Source: Candidatus Defluviibacillus avedoerensis (GTDB lineage: Bacteria > Pseudomonadota > Gammaproteobacteria > Burkholderiales > Burkholderiaceae_C). Taken from it: DNA of 64,000 nucleotides. The notes beneath the pieces are model-generated. The model was not told the DNA's origin, did no database searches, and saw nothing but the letters and a program-made list of their open reading frames with translations. Each line of letters begins with the position of its first letter. Positions within the stretch are counted from its first letter, which is position 1. This document shows positions 55,636 through 63,630 of the stretch, piece by piece. The DNA is taken from assembly GCA_016703665.1 (NCBI GenBank), contig JADJBS010000002.1, forward strand, positions 62,001 to 126,000, read 5' to 3'. The translations under genes and the position numbers were made by a program.

Positions 55636-55692
55636 AGGTTTAACGTTGGAAACGTGCGGCGCTTGCGAAGCAAGTGTCCGTTCGGTTGACCT
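55636..55692. repeat. Imperfect hairpin, possible attC-like site
   Basis: 57 bases: outer arms AGGT...ACCT, then TAAC/GTTG pairing, an inner stem GCTTGC-GAA-GCAAGT (61-75 of the 556xx block). The left end holds GTTTAAC, which fits the attC R'' core RYYYAAC; the right end GTTGACC does not fully fit GTTRRRY. Short for an attC, hence low confidence. Confidence 0.3.
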
Positions 55693-55927
55693 GTTCTAGC
55701 GCAGCCAGAAACACTTCTTGGCGCTTCAATCTTTGCATCCCTACTACCTCCACCTTTTTGGTCAACAGCCCACATAGCTGTGGCACTGCGTCCGTACCAA
55801 AAGCTTGCTTTTGTCCGCGCGCTGTGGCGCAGCTATGCACGCTACCAGAAAATCGATGCTGTATAAATACCCAGTTAACGTGCTAGCGCCACTGTTCTTG
55901 CTGTCGGCTGGAACTTGATGTAGCCGA

Positions 55928-55959
55928 GTCGGATATTCCCGACCCCTGTCGGATATTCC
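55928..55959. repeat. Two direct repeats GTCGGATATTCC
   Basis: Copies at 55928-55939 and 55948-55959, period 20 bases, about 80 bases before the integrase remnant start. Spacing near two helical turns suggests a protein-binding site. Confidence 0.5.
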
Positions 55960-56012
55960 GGTTTTCAAAATACCCAGGAAGCCTCTTGCCGCCAGGGTTT
56001 GGCGTGCATATA

Positions 56013-56028
56013 CTGTATTTATTCACAG
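56013..56028. promoter_or_regulatory. LexA (SOS) box before the integron integrase remnant
   Basis: CTGTATTTATTCACAG fits CTGT-N8-ACAG and lies 12 bases before the ATG at 56041. Integron integrase genes are typically LexA-controlled, which supports the identification. Confidence 0.75.
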
Positions 56029-56040
56029 TTATAAATTTCC

Positions 56041-57042
56041 ATGAAAGCCGACTCCTCCGTGCCGCGCCTTCCCGCGTTTGCTTGACCAGGTGCGCGAGGT
56101 TATTCGGGCAAACACTATAGCGCACGCACGGAGCAGGCTTATCTGTATTGGGTGCGCTTGTGTGCGCTGGCATGGTCGTGCTGGCTGCCATGCGCCACCC
56201 CAAAGAAACCGGGCAGGTTGATGTCAAATCATTCCCTGAACATGCTGGCAACAGAGAAGCAGGTTGCCACCTCCACGCATAACCAGGCGTTGAGTGCGCT
56301 TGTTGTTTTTGTACCGTGAAGTACTGGGGCAAGACTTGCATGGCTGGATAGCCTTACACGACCCAGGCGTTCTGCGCGTACCGTGCGTATTGACTCCGGC
56401 TGAGGTGTCCGCGGTGCTTGCCGAGTTGCGCGGCGAGGTCGCTTTGCTGGCCCGACTTTGTACGGCACCGGAATGCGTTTGAACGAAGGACCGTATCTGC
56501 GCGTCAGAGATCTGGATTTCGCTGCCAACTGATCACCGTGCGCCAGGGCAAGGGCGACAAGGACCCGCGTCGTCATGTTGCCAAAAGTGTTGCTGCTGCG
56601 CTCAGGTCTCAGCTTGCAGTCGCCAGGGCCCCTTGGGAAAGTGATCAGCGCAACGGCTTTGGGGTGCGCCTGTGCCAGAGGCTGTGACTAGAGGCAGCCT
56701 GATGCTGACAGCAGTGGCTTGGTTTCGGCTTTTCCAGCCGCTGGGTTAACCATGGAGCCGCGCACTGGGGTGCAAATGCGTGATCATTTGTATGAAAAAA
56801 AGTTGCAACGTGCAATCAAGGTGGCTACTTTGATTGCACGTATTCAGAAGCCGGTGACTGTCCATACGCTACGCCACAGTTTTGCCACGCACTTGCTTCA
56901 GTCTGGCTCAAATATCAGGGACGTTCAGGAGCTGCTGGGGCACCGTGACGTAAGTACCACCATGATCTATACCCATTGCACTACGGTCGCCGGTGGCGGT
57001 GTGGCTAGCCCACTTGATTCACTCACTGGACTCTCGGCTTGA
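56041..57042 (+). pseudogene. intI: Integron-type tyrosine recombinase (IntI) remnant
   Basis: Fragments in changing frames follow the IntI order: LLDQVREVIRA, YSARTEQAYLYWVR, HPKETGQVDVKSF, LNMLATEKQVATSTHNQALSAL, LFLYREVLGQDL, LTPAEVSAVLAELRGEVALLARL, YGTGMRLNEG, ITVRQGKGDKD, then an intact end with HTLRHSFATHLLQSGSNIRDVQELLGHRDVSTTMIYTH and the IntI-like tail GGVASPLDSL. Catalytic Arg, His, Arg, His and Tyr can all be found. At least eight frame changes, plus eroded stretches, show a dead gene, though some breaks (A3, T3 runs) could be sequencing errors as elsewhere here. Confidence 0.85.
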
Positions 57043-57206
57043 TTGCCCGGATTCGCGGCATAACGGTATTTCAGCAAGGTGGCTCAGAAAACAGCAAAGG
57101 TTCGGTTTCCGCCGATCGAGAAAAGTCATTGAGTTTCAGGAGTTGGCGTTCCAAAAAGAAGTTCTAAGAAACTGGGCCAGCAACCGATCAACCCCAATGT
57201 CATCTT

Positions 57207-57222
57207 TGTCGCATCACTGACA
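57207..57222. promoter_or_regulatory. NifA upstream activator site 1 for nifB
   Basis: TGT-CGCATCACTG-ACA, an exact TGT-N10-ACA site, centred about 117 bases before the predicted nifB transcription start. Confidence 0.8.
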
Positions 57223-57260
57223 GTCGAGCAGTCAAAAAGGCCAAACCCAGCCAAACTCCA

Positions 57261-57276
57261 TGTCCCACATCCGACA
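57261..57276. promoter_or_regulatory. NifA upstream activator site 2 for nifB
   Basis: TGT-CCCACATCCG-ACA, a second exact site, 54 bases (about five helical turns) from site 1 and about 63 bases before the transcription start. Confidence 0.78.
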
Positions 57277-57304
57277 AATCCCGGCCAAAACAGCTGTTTT
57301 CGGG

Positions 57305-57320
57305 TGGCATGGATTTAGCT
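57305..57320 (+). promoter_or_regulatory. Sigma-54 promoter of nifB
   Basis: TGGCATGGATTTAGCT: GG and GC ten bases apart, with TAGC in place of the common TTGC. It predicts a start near 57331, which excludes the earlier nifB starts at 57322 and 57331 and supports ATG 57364. Confidence 0.75.
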
Positions 57321-57363
57321 ATTGAACCTCATGCGGCCATGGTTGGGCGCGAAAAGGGTGTCC

Positions 57364-58978
57364 ATGCAAGCAAGCACGCAAGGCGGGTTGAGCGTAGCGA
57401 AGACCTACGTCAGCATCGGTCAGATCAAGGCCCTGGGTGCCAAGCTTGATATGCCTGCAGCCAGCAGTGGCTGCGATACCCACGGCGGCGAGGGCAAGGC
57501 CAGTTGCGGCTCGTCCGACGGCCCGGACGACATGCCCCAGGCGATCTGGGACAAGGTCAAAAACCACCCCTGCTATTCAGAAGAAGCCCACCACCACTTT
57601 GCCCGCATGCACGTGGCCGTGGCGCCAGCCTGCAACATCCAGTGCAACTATTGCAACCGAAAGTACGACTGCAGCAATGAATCCCGCCCCGGTGTGGTCT
57701 CGCAAAAGTTGACGCCCGAGCAGGCCGTGCGCAAGGTGGTGGCCGTGGCCAGCGAAATTCCGCAGATGACGGTGCTGGGCATTGCTGGCCCTGGCGACGC
57801 GCTGGCCAACCCGGCCAAGACATTTGACACCTTCCGCATGCTGCAGGAACAGGCGCCAGATTTGAAGCTGTGCATCTCCACCAACGGCTTGGCCCTGCCC
57901 GACCATGTGGACGAGATCTGCAAATACAACGTAGACCACGTCACCATCACCATCAACATGGTGGACCCGGCCATTGGCGCAAAAATCTACCCCTGGATCT
58001 TCTGGCAGCACAAGCGCGTGACCGGCTACGAGGCCGCCAAAATCTTGCACGAACGGCAGATGCTGGGCCTGGAGATGCTGACCGCACGCGGTGTGCTGAC
58101 CAAGGTCAATTCGGTGCTGATTCCTGGTGTGAATGACGAGCACCTGATTGAAGTGAACCGCGAAGTGAAGAAGCGCGGCGCCTTTTTGCACAACATCATG
58201 CCGCTGATCTCCGAGGCCGAGCATGGCACGGTGTTTGGCCTGTCTGGCCAGCGTGGCCCTACGGCGTCAGAGCTGAAGGCCGTGCAGGACGCCTGCATGG
58301 GCGGCGCCAACCTGATGCGTCACTGCCGCCAGTGTCGCGCCGATGCCGTGGGTCTGCTGGGTGAAGACCGCAGCGAAGAATTCACGCTCGACAAGCTGGA
58401 GCAAATGGACGTGGTCTATGACCTGGACAAGCGCAAGCTGTACCAAGAGAAGGTGGAAGTAGAGCGCGCAGCGCAGCAAGCAGCCAAGCAGCAAGCCCTG
58501 GTGGAAGTCAGCGCCCTGGATGTGAGAGACCCGTTGGCAGACGACCTCACCGTGCTGGTGGCCGTGGCCACTAAAGGGTGGGCGGGTCAACGAACACTTT
58601 GGCCATGTCACCGAATTTCAGGTGTTTGAGGTCTCTTCGGCCAAGGCATTGTTTGTGGGCCACCGACGTGTTGACCAGTACTGCCAGGGCGGTGCGGGTG
58701 ACGACGAACAACTGCCTTCGGTGGTGCGCGCCATCAACGACTGCCACGCTGTGCTGGTCGCCAAGATTGGCGCCTGCCCCAGGGATGAACTGACCCTGGC
58801 CGGTGTAGAGCCGGTAGACCAGTACGTGGGCGAGTTCATCGAAAAGGCTGCGCTTGCCTGGTTTAACGGCTACCGCAGCCGTATTGCCAGCGGTGCCGTG
58901 GTGCACCAGGCGCGGGGCGACGCACAGATTCGCCAGGGCGCTTTCACCAACCAGACTAGCCTGCCGCTGGCTGCCTGA
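57364..58978 (+). pseudogene. nifB: FeMo-cofactor biosynthesis protein NifB, one frameshift
   Basis: Radical-SAM enzyme that makes NifB-co, the core of FeMo-co. ACNIQCNYCNRKYDCSNESRPGV carries CX3CX2C, followed by GIAGPGDALANP and ISTNGLALP, and a set of later cluster cysteines (LMRHCRQCRADAVG). The frame breaks at a G3 run (58576-58578); one G restores KGGGRVNEHFGHVTEFQVFEV and the C-terminal NifX-like domain with CQGG and ending SLPLAA. ATG 57364 has AAGGG at the right spacing. First gene of a rightward nif unit under NifA/sigma-54. Confidence 0.95.
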
Positions 58979-59011
58979 TTACCGCATTTTTTAACCCCAC
59001 CGGAGACCACC

Positions 59012-59205
59012 ATGGCCCACAAAATCATCAGCTCGACCTGCACCGCCTGCTCCGCCTGCGAGCCCGAGTGCCCCAACGTTGCCATCCGTGAAAAAATGGC
59101 ACCTACATCATCGACCCCAAGAAGTGCACCGACTGCGTTGGCCACTTTGACACCGCCCAGTGTGTGGCCGTCTGCCCGGTAGACGGCTGCATTGTGAAGG
59201 CCTGA
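59012..59205 (+). pseudogene. 2[4Fe-4S] ferredoxin (FdxN-type), one frameshift
   Basis: MAHKIISSTCTACSACEPECPNVAIREK, then a break at an A6 run (59091-59096). One A gives NGTYIIDPKKCTDCVGHFDTAQCVAVCPVDGCIVKA with the second cluster motif, stop at 59203-59205. The full protein would be 64 residues. nifB-linked ferredoxins of this kind serve cofactor assembly or electron supply to nitrogenase. 33 bases after nifB. Confidence 0.9.
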
Positions 59206-59206
59206 C

Positions 59207-59611
59207 ATGTTGCCCAACATCACGGTCACGCCCGCTGCGGCCAAGTTCATCAACCGCATCGTGCGCTTCTCCGGGCTGGCTGCTGGCGCCGGTTTGCGCC
59301 TGGCGGTCACACCTGGCGGCTGCTCTGGCTATGCCAGCGAGTTCAGTGCCCAACAGGCGCCCGAGGGCGGTGAGCAGCTGCTAGAGGTAGGTGGTGTGCG
59401 CCTGTTTCTGGCCGCCGAAAGCCGCTTGATGCTCAACGGCATCACGATCGATTTTGTGGAAACCGCCACGTCCTCGGGTTTGTCTTTTATTGACCCTAAC
59501 AAGGAAGCCTGTGCCTGCAGCAGTGCCGACACCGCGCCTAAGGTGGGCGTCACCAAGATCGACATCAGCACCATCAGCCGGGGCCGGCCAGCGCCAGTCC
59601 TGGCTTCTTGA
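59207..59611 (+). CDS. Nif-associated HesB/IscA-family protein
   Basis: 134 residues: ITVTPAAAKFINRIVRFSG, TPGGCSGYASEFSA with the first Cys and PNKEACACSSA with the CXC pair. The Cys-Ala-Cys form and the 20-residue tail differ from the IscA and ErpA copies at 50.8-51.5 kb and match the nif-linked type next to nifB. Starts one base after the ferredoxin stop. Probably delivers Fe-S units in NifB-co or nitrogenase assembly. Confidence 0.87.
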   Translation: MLPNITVTPAAAKFINRIVRFSGLAAGAGLRLAVTPGGCSGYASEFSAQQAPEGGEQLLEVGGVRLFLAAESRLMLNGITIDFVETATSSGLSFIDPNKEACACSSADTAPKVGVTKIDISTISRGRPAPVLAS

Positions 59612-59623
59612 GCCGACAGCAAC

Positions 59624-60184
59624 ATGCACGCGGACAAGCTGGGCTTTGGCGATGACCTGGCGGCCTTTGCCGACAGCGTCATCGGCGCGGGCTTGAGTCC
59701 GCAGACCAGTGCACTCATAGCGCAAGCGGCTGCCTTGTACGAGCAGCCTCAGCAGGCCCAGACCCTGCTGGAGCAAGCGCGTGCGCAAGCTCCTCAGCAT
59801 CCGGCCCCGCTGATTGCGCTGTACCGCTTTCATTTCTATGGCCACCGCCTGGACAGTGCACGCGCGGCGGGTGACGACGCGTTGGCCATTGCCCGGACCG
59901 CGTTGGGACCGGACTTTGGCGATGTGCCGCCCAGCGATGAGGCCACTCGCCACGATGTCGCCGTGCGCTTCTACCTGTTTGTGCTCAAGGGGCTGGCCTA
60001 TCTGAACCTTCGTCTGGGGGAACTGGACGAAGCCCGCTTGTTGCTGACTGCGTTGCGCCACCTGGACCCGAAGGACCATGTCGGTGGCGGCCTGCTGTCC
60101 CACGTGCTGGTGCGCCATGAGGCGGGTGGCCTGAATGAGCAATCGCCCGACTACCCGGTGCGCGGCTGGAGTTCAGCGCTATGA
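59624..60184 (+). CDS. TPR-like helical protein of the nif cluster
   Basis: 186 residues, almost all helical. AAALYEQPQQAQTLLEQARAQAPQHPAPLIALYRFHFY and GLAYLNLRLGELDEARLLLTALRHLDP are two TPR-like units (the second with G-x-Y/x-L-x-L-G-x-x-D-E-A). No signal or metal motif. Proteins like this sit between the hesB-like and LRV genes in some betaproteobacterial and Azotobacter nif regions; the role is unknown, perhaps protein binding during cofactor assembly. Ends in an ATGA overlap with the next gene. Confidence 0.75.
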   Translation: MHADKLGFGDDLAAFADSVIGAGLSPQTSALIAQAAALYEQPQQAQTLLEQARAQAPQHPAPLIALYRFHFYGHRLDSARAAGDDALAIARTALGPDFGDVPPSDEATRHDVAVRFYLFVLKGLAYLNLRLGELDEARLLLTALRHLDPKDHVGGGLLSHVLVRHEAGGLNEQSPDYPVRGWSSAL

Positions 60185-60978
60185 ATGCCGACCTTGATGA
60201 TATCCCGTCCCTTCATTGGCAGGGTGGTGTTTTGGATTGCACCGCCTGTGCCTATGCGGCCCTTCGTAACCTCGAAGGCCGCGCAGGTTGCGCGCCTGGC
60301 CACGCCTGCATGCAGGATGTGTACGCGCGGCGGATTGACCGGTTTTTCAGATGGCACCCCGCGCTGGGTGATGAGCAACTGAATCACCCCTACTTTGAGG
60401 TGCGCGCCATCGCCGTGCGCCATGCCAGCGTGTTCCGCCTGACGGCCTTGATGGCCGACCCGGACGAGACCGTGCGTCTGCAAGTCGCTATGCGGTTGCC
60501 CATGACGCAGCTGCTGAAGATGGTGGGCGATCCGCACCGCGAGGTGCGAATCCGTATAGCGCAGCGCCTAGCACCGTCCGATCTGGCTTTGATGCGCGAT
60601 GACGCCGACTACGGTGTGCGCGAACTGGTCGCGCAGCGCTTGCCGCTGACACAGCTGCCAAGCATGGCCAGTGACCCAGACCGCGCCGTGCGCATGTGCG
60701 TGGCCCGTCGCCTGGAGATGCCCACCCTGTTGCACATGGCGGATGACGCCGAACCCGAGGTGCGCCGCATTGTTGCCGAGCGCCTGCCCGCTGGACTGCT
60801 GAAACGTTTGGCATGGGATGCTGACTGGCGCGTGCGATTTGAAGTGGCGCAGCGCGCCGATGTTGTCACGCTGCGCAGCATGCTCAACGATGACGAAGCC
60901 GATATCCAACACACCGTACTGCAACGCCTCAACGCGCTGGCACCGAGCGACAGCGTTTTAGGAGTCATCCATGGCTGA
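60181..60978 (+). CDS. 4Fe-4S leucine-rich-repeat-variant (LRV) protein
   Basis: 265 residues. The N-terminal cysteine cluster DCTACAYAALRNLEGRAGCAPGHACMQDVY binds a 4Fe-4S centre in the Azotobacter vinelandii LRV protein. About eight 24-residue LRV repeats follow (for example HPYFEVRAIAVRHASVFRLTAL, DPDETVRLQVAMRLPMTQLLKM), forming a right-handed helical surface. Role in nitrogen fixation not defined. Overlaps both neighbours, so tightly coupled to the TPR and nifZ genes. Confidence 0.88.
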   Translation: MNADLDDIPSLHWQGGVLDCTACAYAALRNLEGRAGCAPGHACMQDVYARRIDRFFRWHPALGDEQLNHPYFEVRAIAVRHASVFRLTALMADPDETVRLQVAMRLPMTQLLKMVGDPHREVRIRIAQRLAPSDLALMRDDADYGVRELVAQRLPLTQLPSMASDPDRAVRMCVARRLEMPTLLHMADDAEPEVRRIVAERLPAGLLKRLAWDADWRVRFEVAQRADVVTLRSMLNDDEADIQHTVLQRLNALAPSDSVLGVIHG

Positions 60979-61333
60979 TATCAGCCGCGACAGCGACGAG
61001 ATCGAACTGGCCTCACCACCGCGCTTTGCCTATGGCGAGCGGGTGATTGCCCGATCGGTCGTGCGCAACGACGGCACTTACAACGGGCGCGATATAGGCG
61101 AAGTGCTGGTGCACAAGGGCGAGATTGGCTACGTCATCAACATCAACACGTTTTTGCAGCAGTTTTATATCTATGCAGTGGACTTTGTCGAGTCCGGCCA
61201 CCGCGTGGGCATGCGCGCCAAAGAGCTTTGCACCCTGGACAACCTGCCCGAAGAAGTGCTGGCGCAGCTGGGCGACAAGGCCGCTGTGCTGAAAAGCCTG
61301 GGTTCCACCACCGCCACCTTGGATACGCCATGA
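60971..61333 (+). CDS. nifZ: NifZ-domain protein 1
   Basis: 120 residues with the NifZ core PPRFAYGERVIARSVVRNDGTYNGRDIGEVLVHKGEIGYVININTFLQQFYIYAVDFVESGHRVGMRAKEL. NifZ helps mature the MoFe protein P-cluster. Starts eight bases inside the LRV gene and ends in an ATGA overlap with a second NifZ-like gene. Confidence 0.92.
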   Translation: MADISRDSDEIELASPPRFAYGERVIARSVVRNDGTYNGRDIGEVLVHKGEIGYVININTFLQQFYIYAVDFVESGHRVGMRAKELCTLDNLPEEVLAQLGDKAAVLKSLGSTTATLDTP

Positions 61334-61620
61334 ACACCCCCACCACCCTGACTGGCATGGACACCCGCGAACCCGCCTATGCCTGGGGCCAGCGCGTGAT
61401 TGCCATTGACGACCTGGTGAACGACGGAAGCCACCCTGAGCGTGCTGAAGATGCCTTGATGGCGGCCCGCGGCGATGTGGGTGAGATCGTCAACATCGGA
61501 CACGCCCAGGGACTGAATGAGCCGGTCTACCTGGTGCAGTTTGCCGATTGTGTGGTCGGCTGCCTCGAGATCGAGCTGGTGCCTGCCCCGCTGGGTCTGC
61601 TGAGCGAGACAGACGCATGA
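61330..61620 (+). CDS. NifZ-domain protein 2
   Basis: 96 residues from ATG 61330. AYAWGQRVIAIDDLVNDGSHPERAEDALMAARGDVGEIVNIGHAQGLNEPVYLVQFADCVVGCLEIEL is a shorter, more diverged NifZ fold than its neighbour. Tandem nifZ genes are also known in Herbaspirillum. ATGA overlaps on both sides. Confidence 0.85.
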   Translation: MNTPTTLTGMDTREPAYAWGQRVIAIDDLVNDGSHPERAEDALMAARGDVGEIVNIGHAQGLNEPVYLVQFADCVVGCLEIELVPAPLGLLSETDA

Positions 61621-61967
61621 CGCCCCTGGCCGCACGGGTCGCCCCGCACCCAACCGGTGTGGGCAATCTGCTGCTGCACCGGTTGGTGCGTGCCTTGCGC
61701 AAGCGCGCCCGCTACCGCTATGTGAGGCCCCAGGTCCTGCGCGAGGGTGACGCCTATCGCATTCAGAGCCCCAACTGCTCACGCAATGTCGATCCAGACG
61801 GGGGCGTGATCGACATTGCCCTGCTGATTCCCCATGGTGTCAACAGCTGGTGCCTGTGCTCGCGAGACCACACAACAGGGCAGTGGATACCGCGCCTGCG
61901 GCACTCCGCACTGGACGATGCGCTGCTTGCCCTGTGTACCGACAAAGCCCGCCAGTTTTGGCCCTGA
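61617..61967 (+). CDS. Conserved nif-cluster protein of unknown function
   Basis: 116 residues from ATG 61617, overlapping the second nifZ (ATGA). Basic N-terminal half (LLLHRLVRALRKRARYRYVRPQV), then YRIQSPNCSRNVDPDGGVIDIALLIPHGVNSWCLCSRDHTTGQWI, which faintly recalls DUF3024-type beta sheets. Three cysteines, no clear metal motif. I do not recognise a function; position between nifZ and nifS argues for nitrogenase maturation. Confidence 0.6.
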   Translation: MTPLAARVAPHPTGVGNLLLHRLVRALRKRARYRYVRPQVLREGDAYRIQSPNCSRNVDPDGGVIDIALLIPHGVNSWCLCSRDHTTGQWIPRLRHSALDDALLALCTDKARQFWP

Positions 61968-61976
61968 TTGGCAAGC

Positions 61977-63122
61977 ATGATCTACCTGGACCACAACGCC
62001 ACAACACCGCCGGCCCCGGCGGTGGTTCAAGCCATGGTGCACACCATGCGTGGCACCTGGGCCAACCCATCCTCTCAGCACGGACCAGGTCAGGATGCAA
62101 AGCGCGCTCTGGGCGCTGCGCGTTCCACTGTGGCCAACAGGCTGGGCTGCAAACCTGTGGAGGTGATTTTTACCAGCGGTGCCACTGAGTCCAATCAGAT
62201 GGCCGTGCGTGGCCTGCTGGCGGCGGCTGCGCCCACTCGCCAACGGGTGCTGTTCAGCAGCGTGGAGCACTCTGCCCATCTCCGGCTGGCGCGCGCTCTG
62301 GCCGCCATCGGCGTGCAGGTCGACTATCTGCCGGTACTGCCCAATGGCAAGCTGGACCTGGTTGCTGCTGCCGGGTTGATGGGGCCGGATGTCGCCTTGG
62401 TCTCGCTGATGGCAGCCAACAACGAAACCGGTGTGCTCATGCCTACACAAGAGGTCGCGCACCTGGCCCATGCCGCCGGTGCCCTGTTCCACATGGACGC
62501 CACGCAATGGATAGGCAAGCTTGCGTTTGACTTCGCCTCATGCGGTGCCGATGCCGTGTCGCTGTCGGCGCACAAGTTCCACGGGCCCAAAGGCGTGGGC
62601 GCCTTGCTGTTGCGCCAGGGCACAGCGTTTGTGCCACAGACACCCGGCAGCCAGGAGCGCGCAAGGCGCGGCGGTACCGAGAACCTGCCTGCCATTGCGG
62701 GCATGGCAGCGGCACTGGAACTGTTGGGCAATGTGGCCGACGAGGCACAGCGTCTGAGCGCCTTGCGCGACGCGCTCGAAACCGGTTTGCAACAGGCCTT
62801 ACCTCAAACCCATGTGTGGTGCCAAAACGTGGACCGCCTGCCCGGCACCAGCTACCTGCGGTTTGGCCAACTGTCGGTGGACGTGGTGTTGCAACGCCTG
62901 GAGCGCCTGAGCGTGGCTGCTTCCAGCGGCGCTGCCTGCTCGTCAACTGGTACCGATCCCTCGCATGTGCTGGCCGCCATGGGGGTGGCTGAGATGGATG
63001 CCCTGGCGGCAGTTCGCCTGTCGCTGGGAAGCACCACCACGGTGACCGATGTGAACACCGTGCTCAAGCAGCTGCCGCCCCTGTTGGCGCCTGTGCTTGT
63101 GCAGGAACTGACAACGATTTAA
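61977..63122 (+). CDS. nifS: Cysteine desulfurase NifS
   Basis: 381 residues from ATG 61977 (MIYLDHNATTPPAP). FTSGATESNQMAVRG, VSLMAANNETGVLMP, the PLP lysine in SLSAHKFHGPKGVGALLL and the catalytic Cys in AASSGAACSSTGTDPSHVLAAMG are intact; the LDHNATTP start and SSTGT loop mark the NifS type. Provides sulfur for nitrogenase clusters. No nifU-like modular scaffold is beside it, so it may feed IscU or NifB. Confidence 0.94.
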   Translation: MIYLDHNATTPPAPAVVQAMVHTMRGTWANPSSQHGPGQDAKRALGAARSTVANRLGCKPVEVIFTSGATESNQMAVRGLLAAAAPTRQRVLFSSVEHSAHLRLARALAAIGVQVDYLPVLPNGKLDLVAAAGLMGPDVALVSLMAANNETGVLMPTQEVAHLAHAAGALFHMDATQWIGKLAFDFASCGADAVSLSAHKFHGPKGVGALLLRQGTAFVPQTPGSQERARRGGTENLPAIAGMAAALELLGNVADEAQRLSALRDALETGLQQALPQTHVWCQNVDRLPGTSYLRFGQLSVDVVLQRLERLSVAASSGAACSSTGTDPSHVLAAMGVAEMDALAAVRLSLGSTTTVTDVNTVLKQLPPLLAPVLVQELTTI

Positions 63123-63133
63123 ACCTGGAGTCC

Positions 63134-63358
63134 ATGATGAAACTGATGATCCGCAAAGACAGCAAGGGCGTGCTGACCGGCTATGTACCCAAGAAGGATC
63201 TGGAGGAACCGATTGTTTCCATGGCCAATCCTGACATGTGGGGTGGGCTGGTGACGCTGGCAAACGGCTGGCAGTTTGAGTTACCGAGCATGGCTGCCGA
63301 CACACCTCTGCCCATCACGGTAGAGGCGCGGCGCCTGGCATTGTCACAAGAGGAATGA
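63134..63358 (+). CDS. nifT: NifT/FixU family protein
   Basis: 74 residues: MKLMIRKDSKGVLTGYVPKKDLEEPIV, WGGLVTLANGWQFELPSM. This matches the NifT/FixU family of small proteins common in nif operons, function unproven. Starts at ATG 63134 or 63137, 11 bases after nifS; its stop overlaps the next ATG. Confidence 0.9.
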   Translation: MMKLMIRKDSKGVLTGYVPKKDLEEPIVSMANPDMWGGLVTLANGWQFELPSMAADTPLPITVEARRLALSQEE

Positions 63359-63621
63359 CCATGTCAGTCACCACCGAATACCTGCGCAGCGCCAGTGAAG
63401 TGATTGGCGCTGCCACCTCACTGCGCGACGCCGCCGCCTTGTGGCGTGCCCGAGACCCTGCCATGCGCGTGGTGCTGGTGGATGCCATGGACATGCGGGA
63501 TGAGACCCCGGCTCTGCGCCTGGGTGCGCGCAAGGTTTATCTCGCAAGCACCAACGGACACTGCTGGGTGGTGACGGACCAAGCCGCCGATGCGACGGCG
63601 CTCATCCTTACCCAAGACTAG
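63355..63621 (+). CDS. Small hypothetical protein after nifT
   Basis: 88 residues, possibly from ATG 63361. An alternating helical and strand pattern (SASEVIGAATSLRDAAALWRARDPAMRVVLVDAMDMRDETPALRLGARKVYLASTNGHCWVVTDQ). No motif that I recognise. ATGA overlap with nifT and the DegT gene nine bases on suggest it works with them. Confidence 0.6.
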   Translation: MTMSVTTEYLRSASEVIGAATSLRDAAALWRARDPAMRVVLVDAMDMRDETPALRLGARKVYLASTNGHCWVVTDQAADATALILTQD

Positions 63622-63630
63622 GGGCGCCGC

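Larger units (their letters stand above)
55200..56012. other. Stretch without genes between nifA and the integrase remnant
   Basis: About 810 bases with only short unconvincing frames. It holds an imperfect hairpin element (55636-55692) and two direct repeats (55928-55959), both listed separately. The side of intI where a cassette array would lie is this side, so it may be worn-down integron DNA. Confidence 0.5.

Noticed and set aside
55488..55775. Minus-strand frame of 95 codons in the nifA-intI gap
   Set aside because: No domain, no ribosome site and atypical composition; it may belong to a dispersed repeat but cannot be supported from this window alone.
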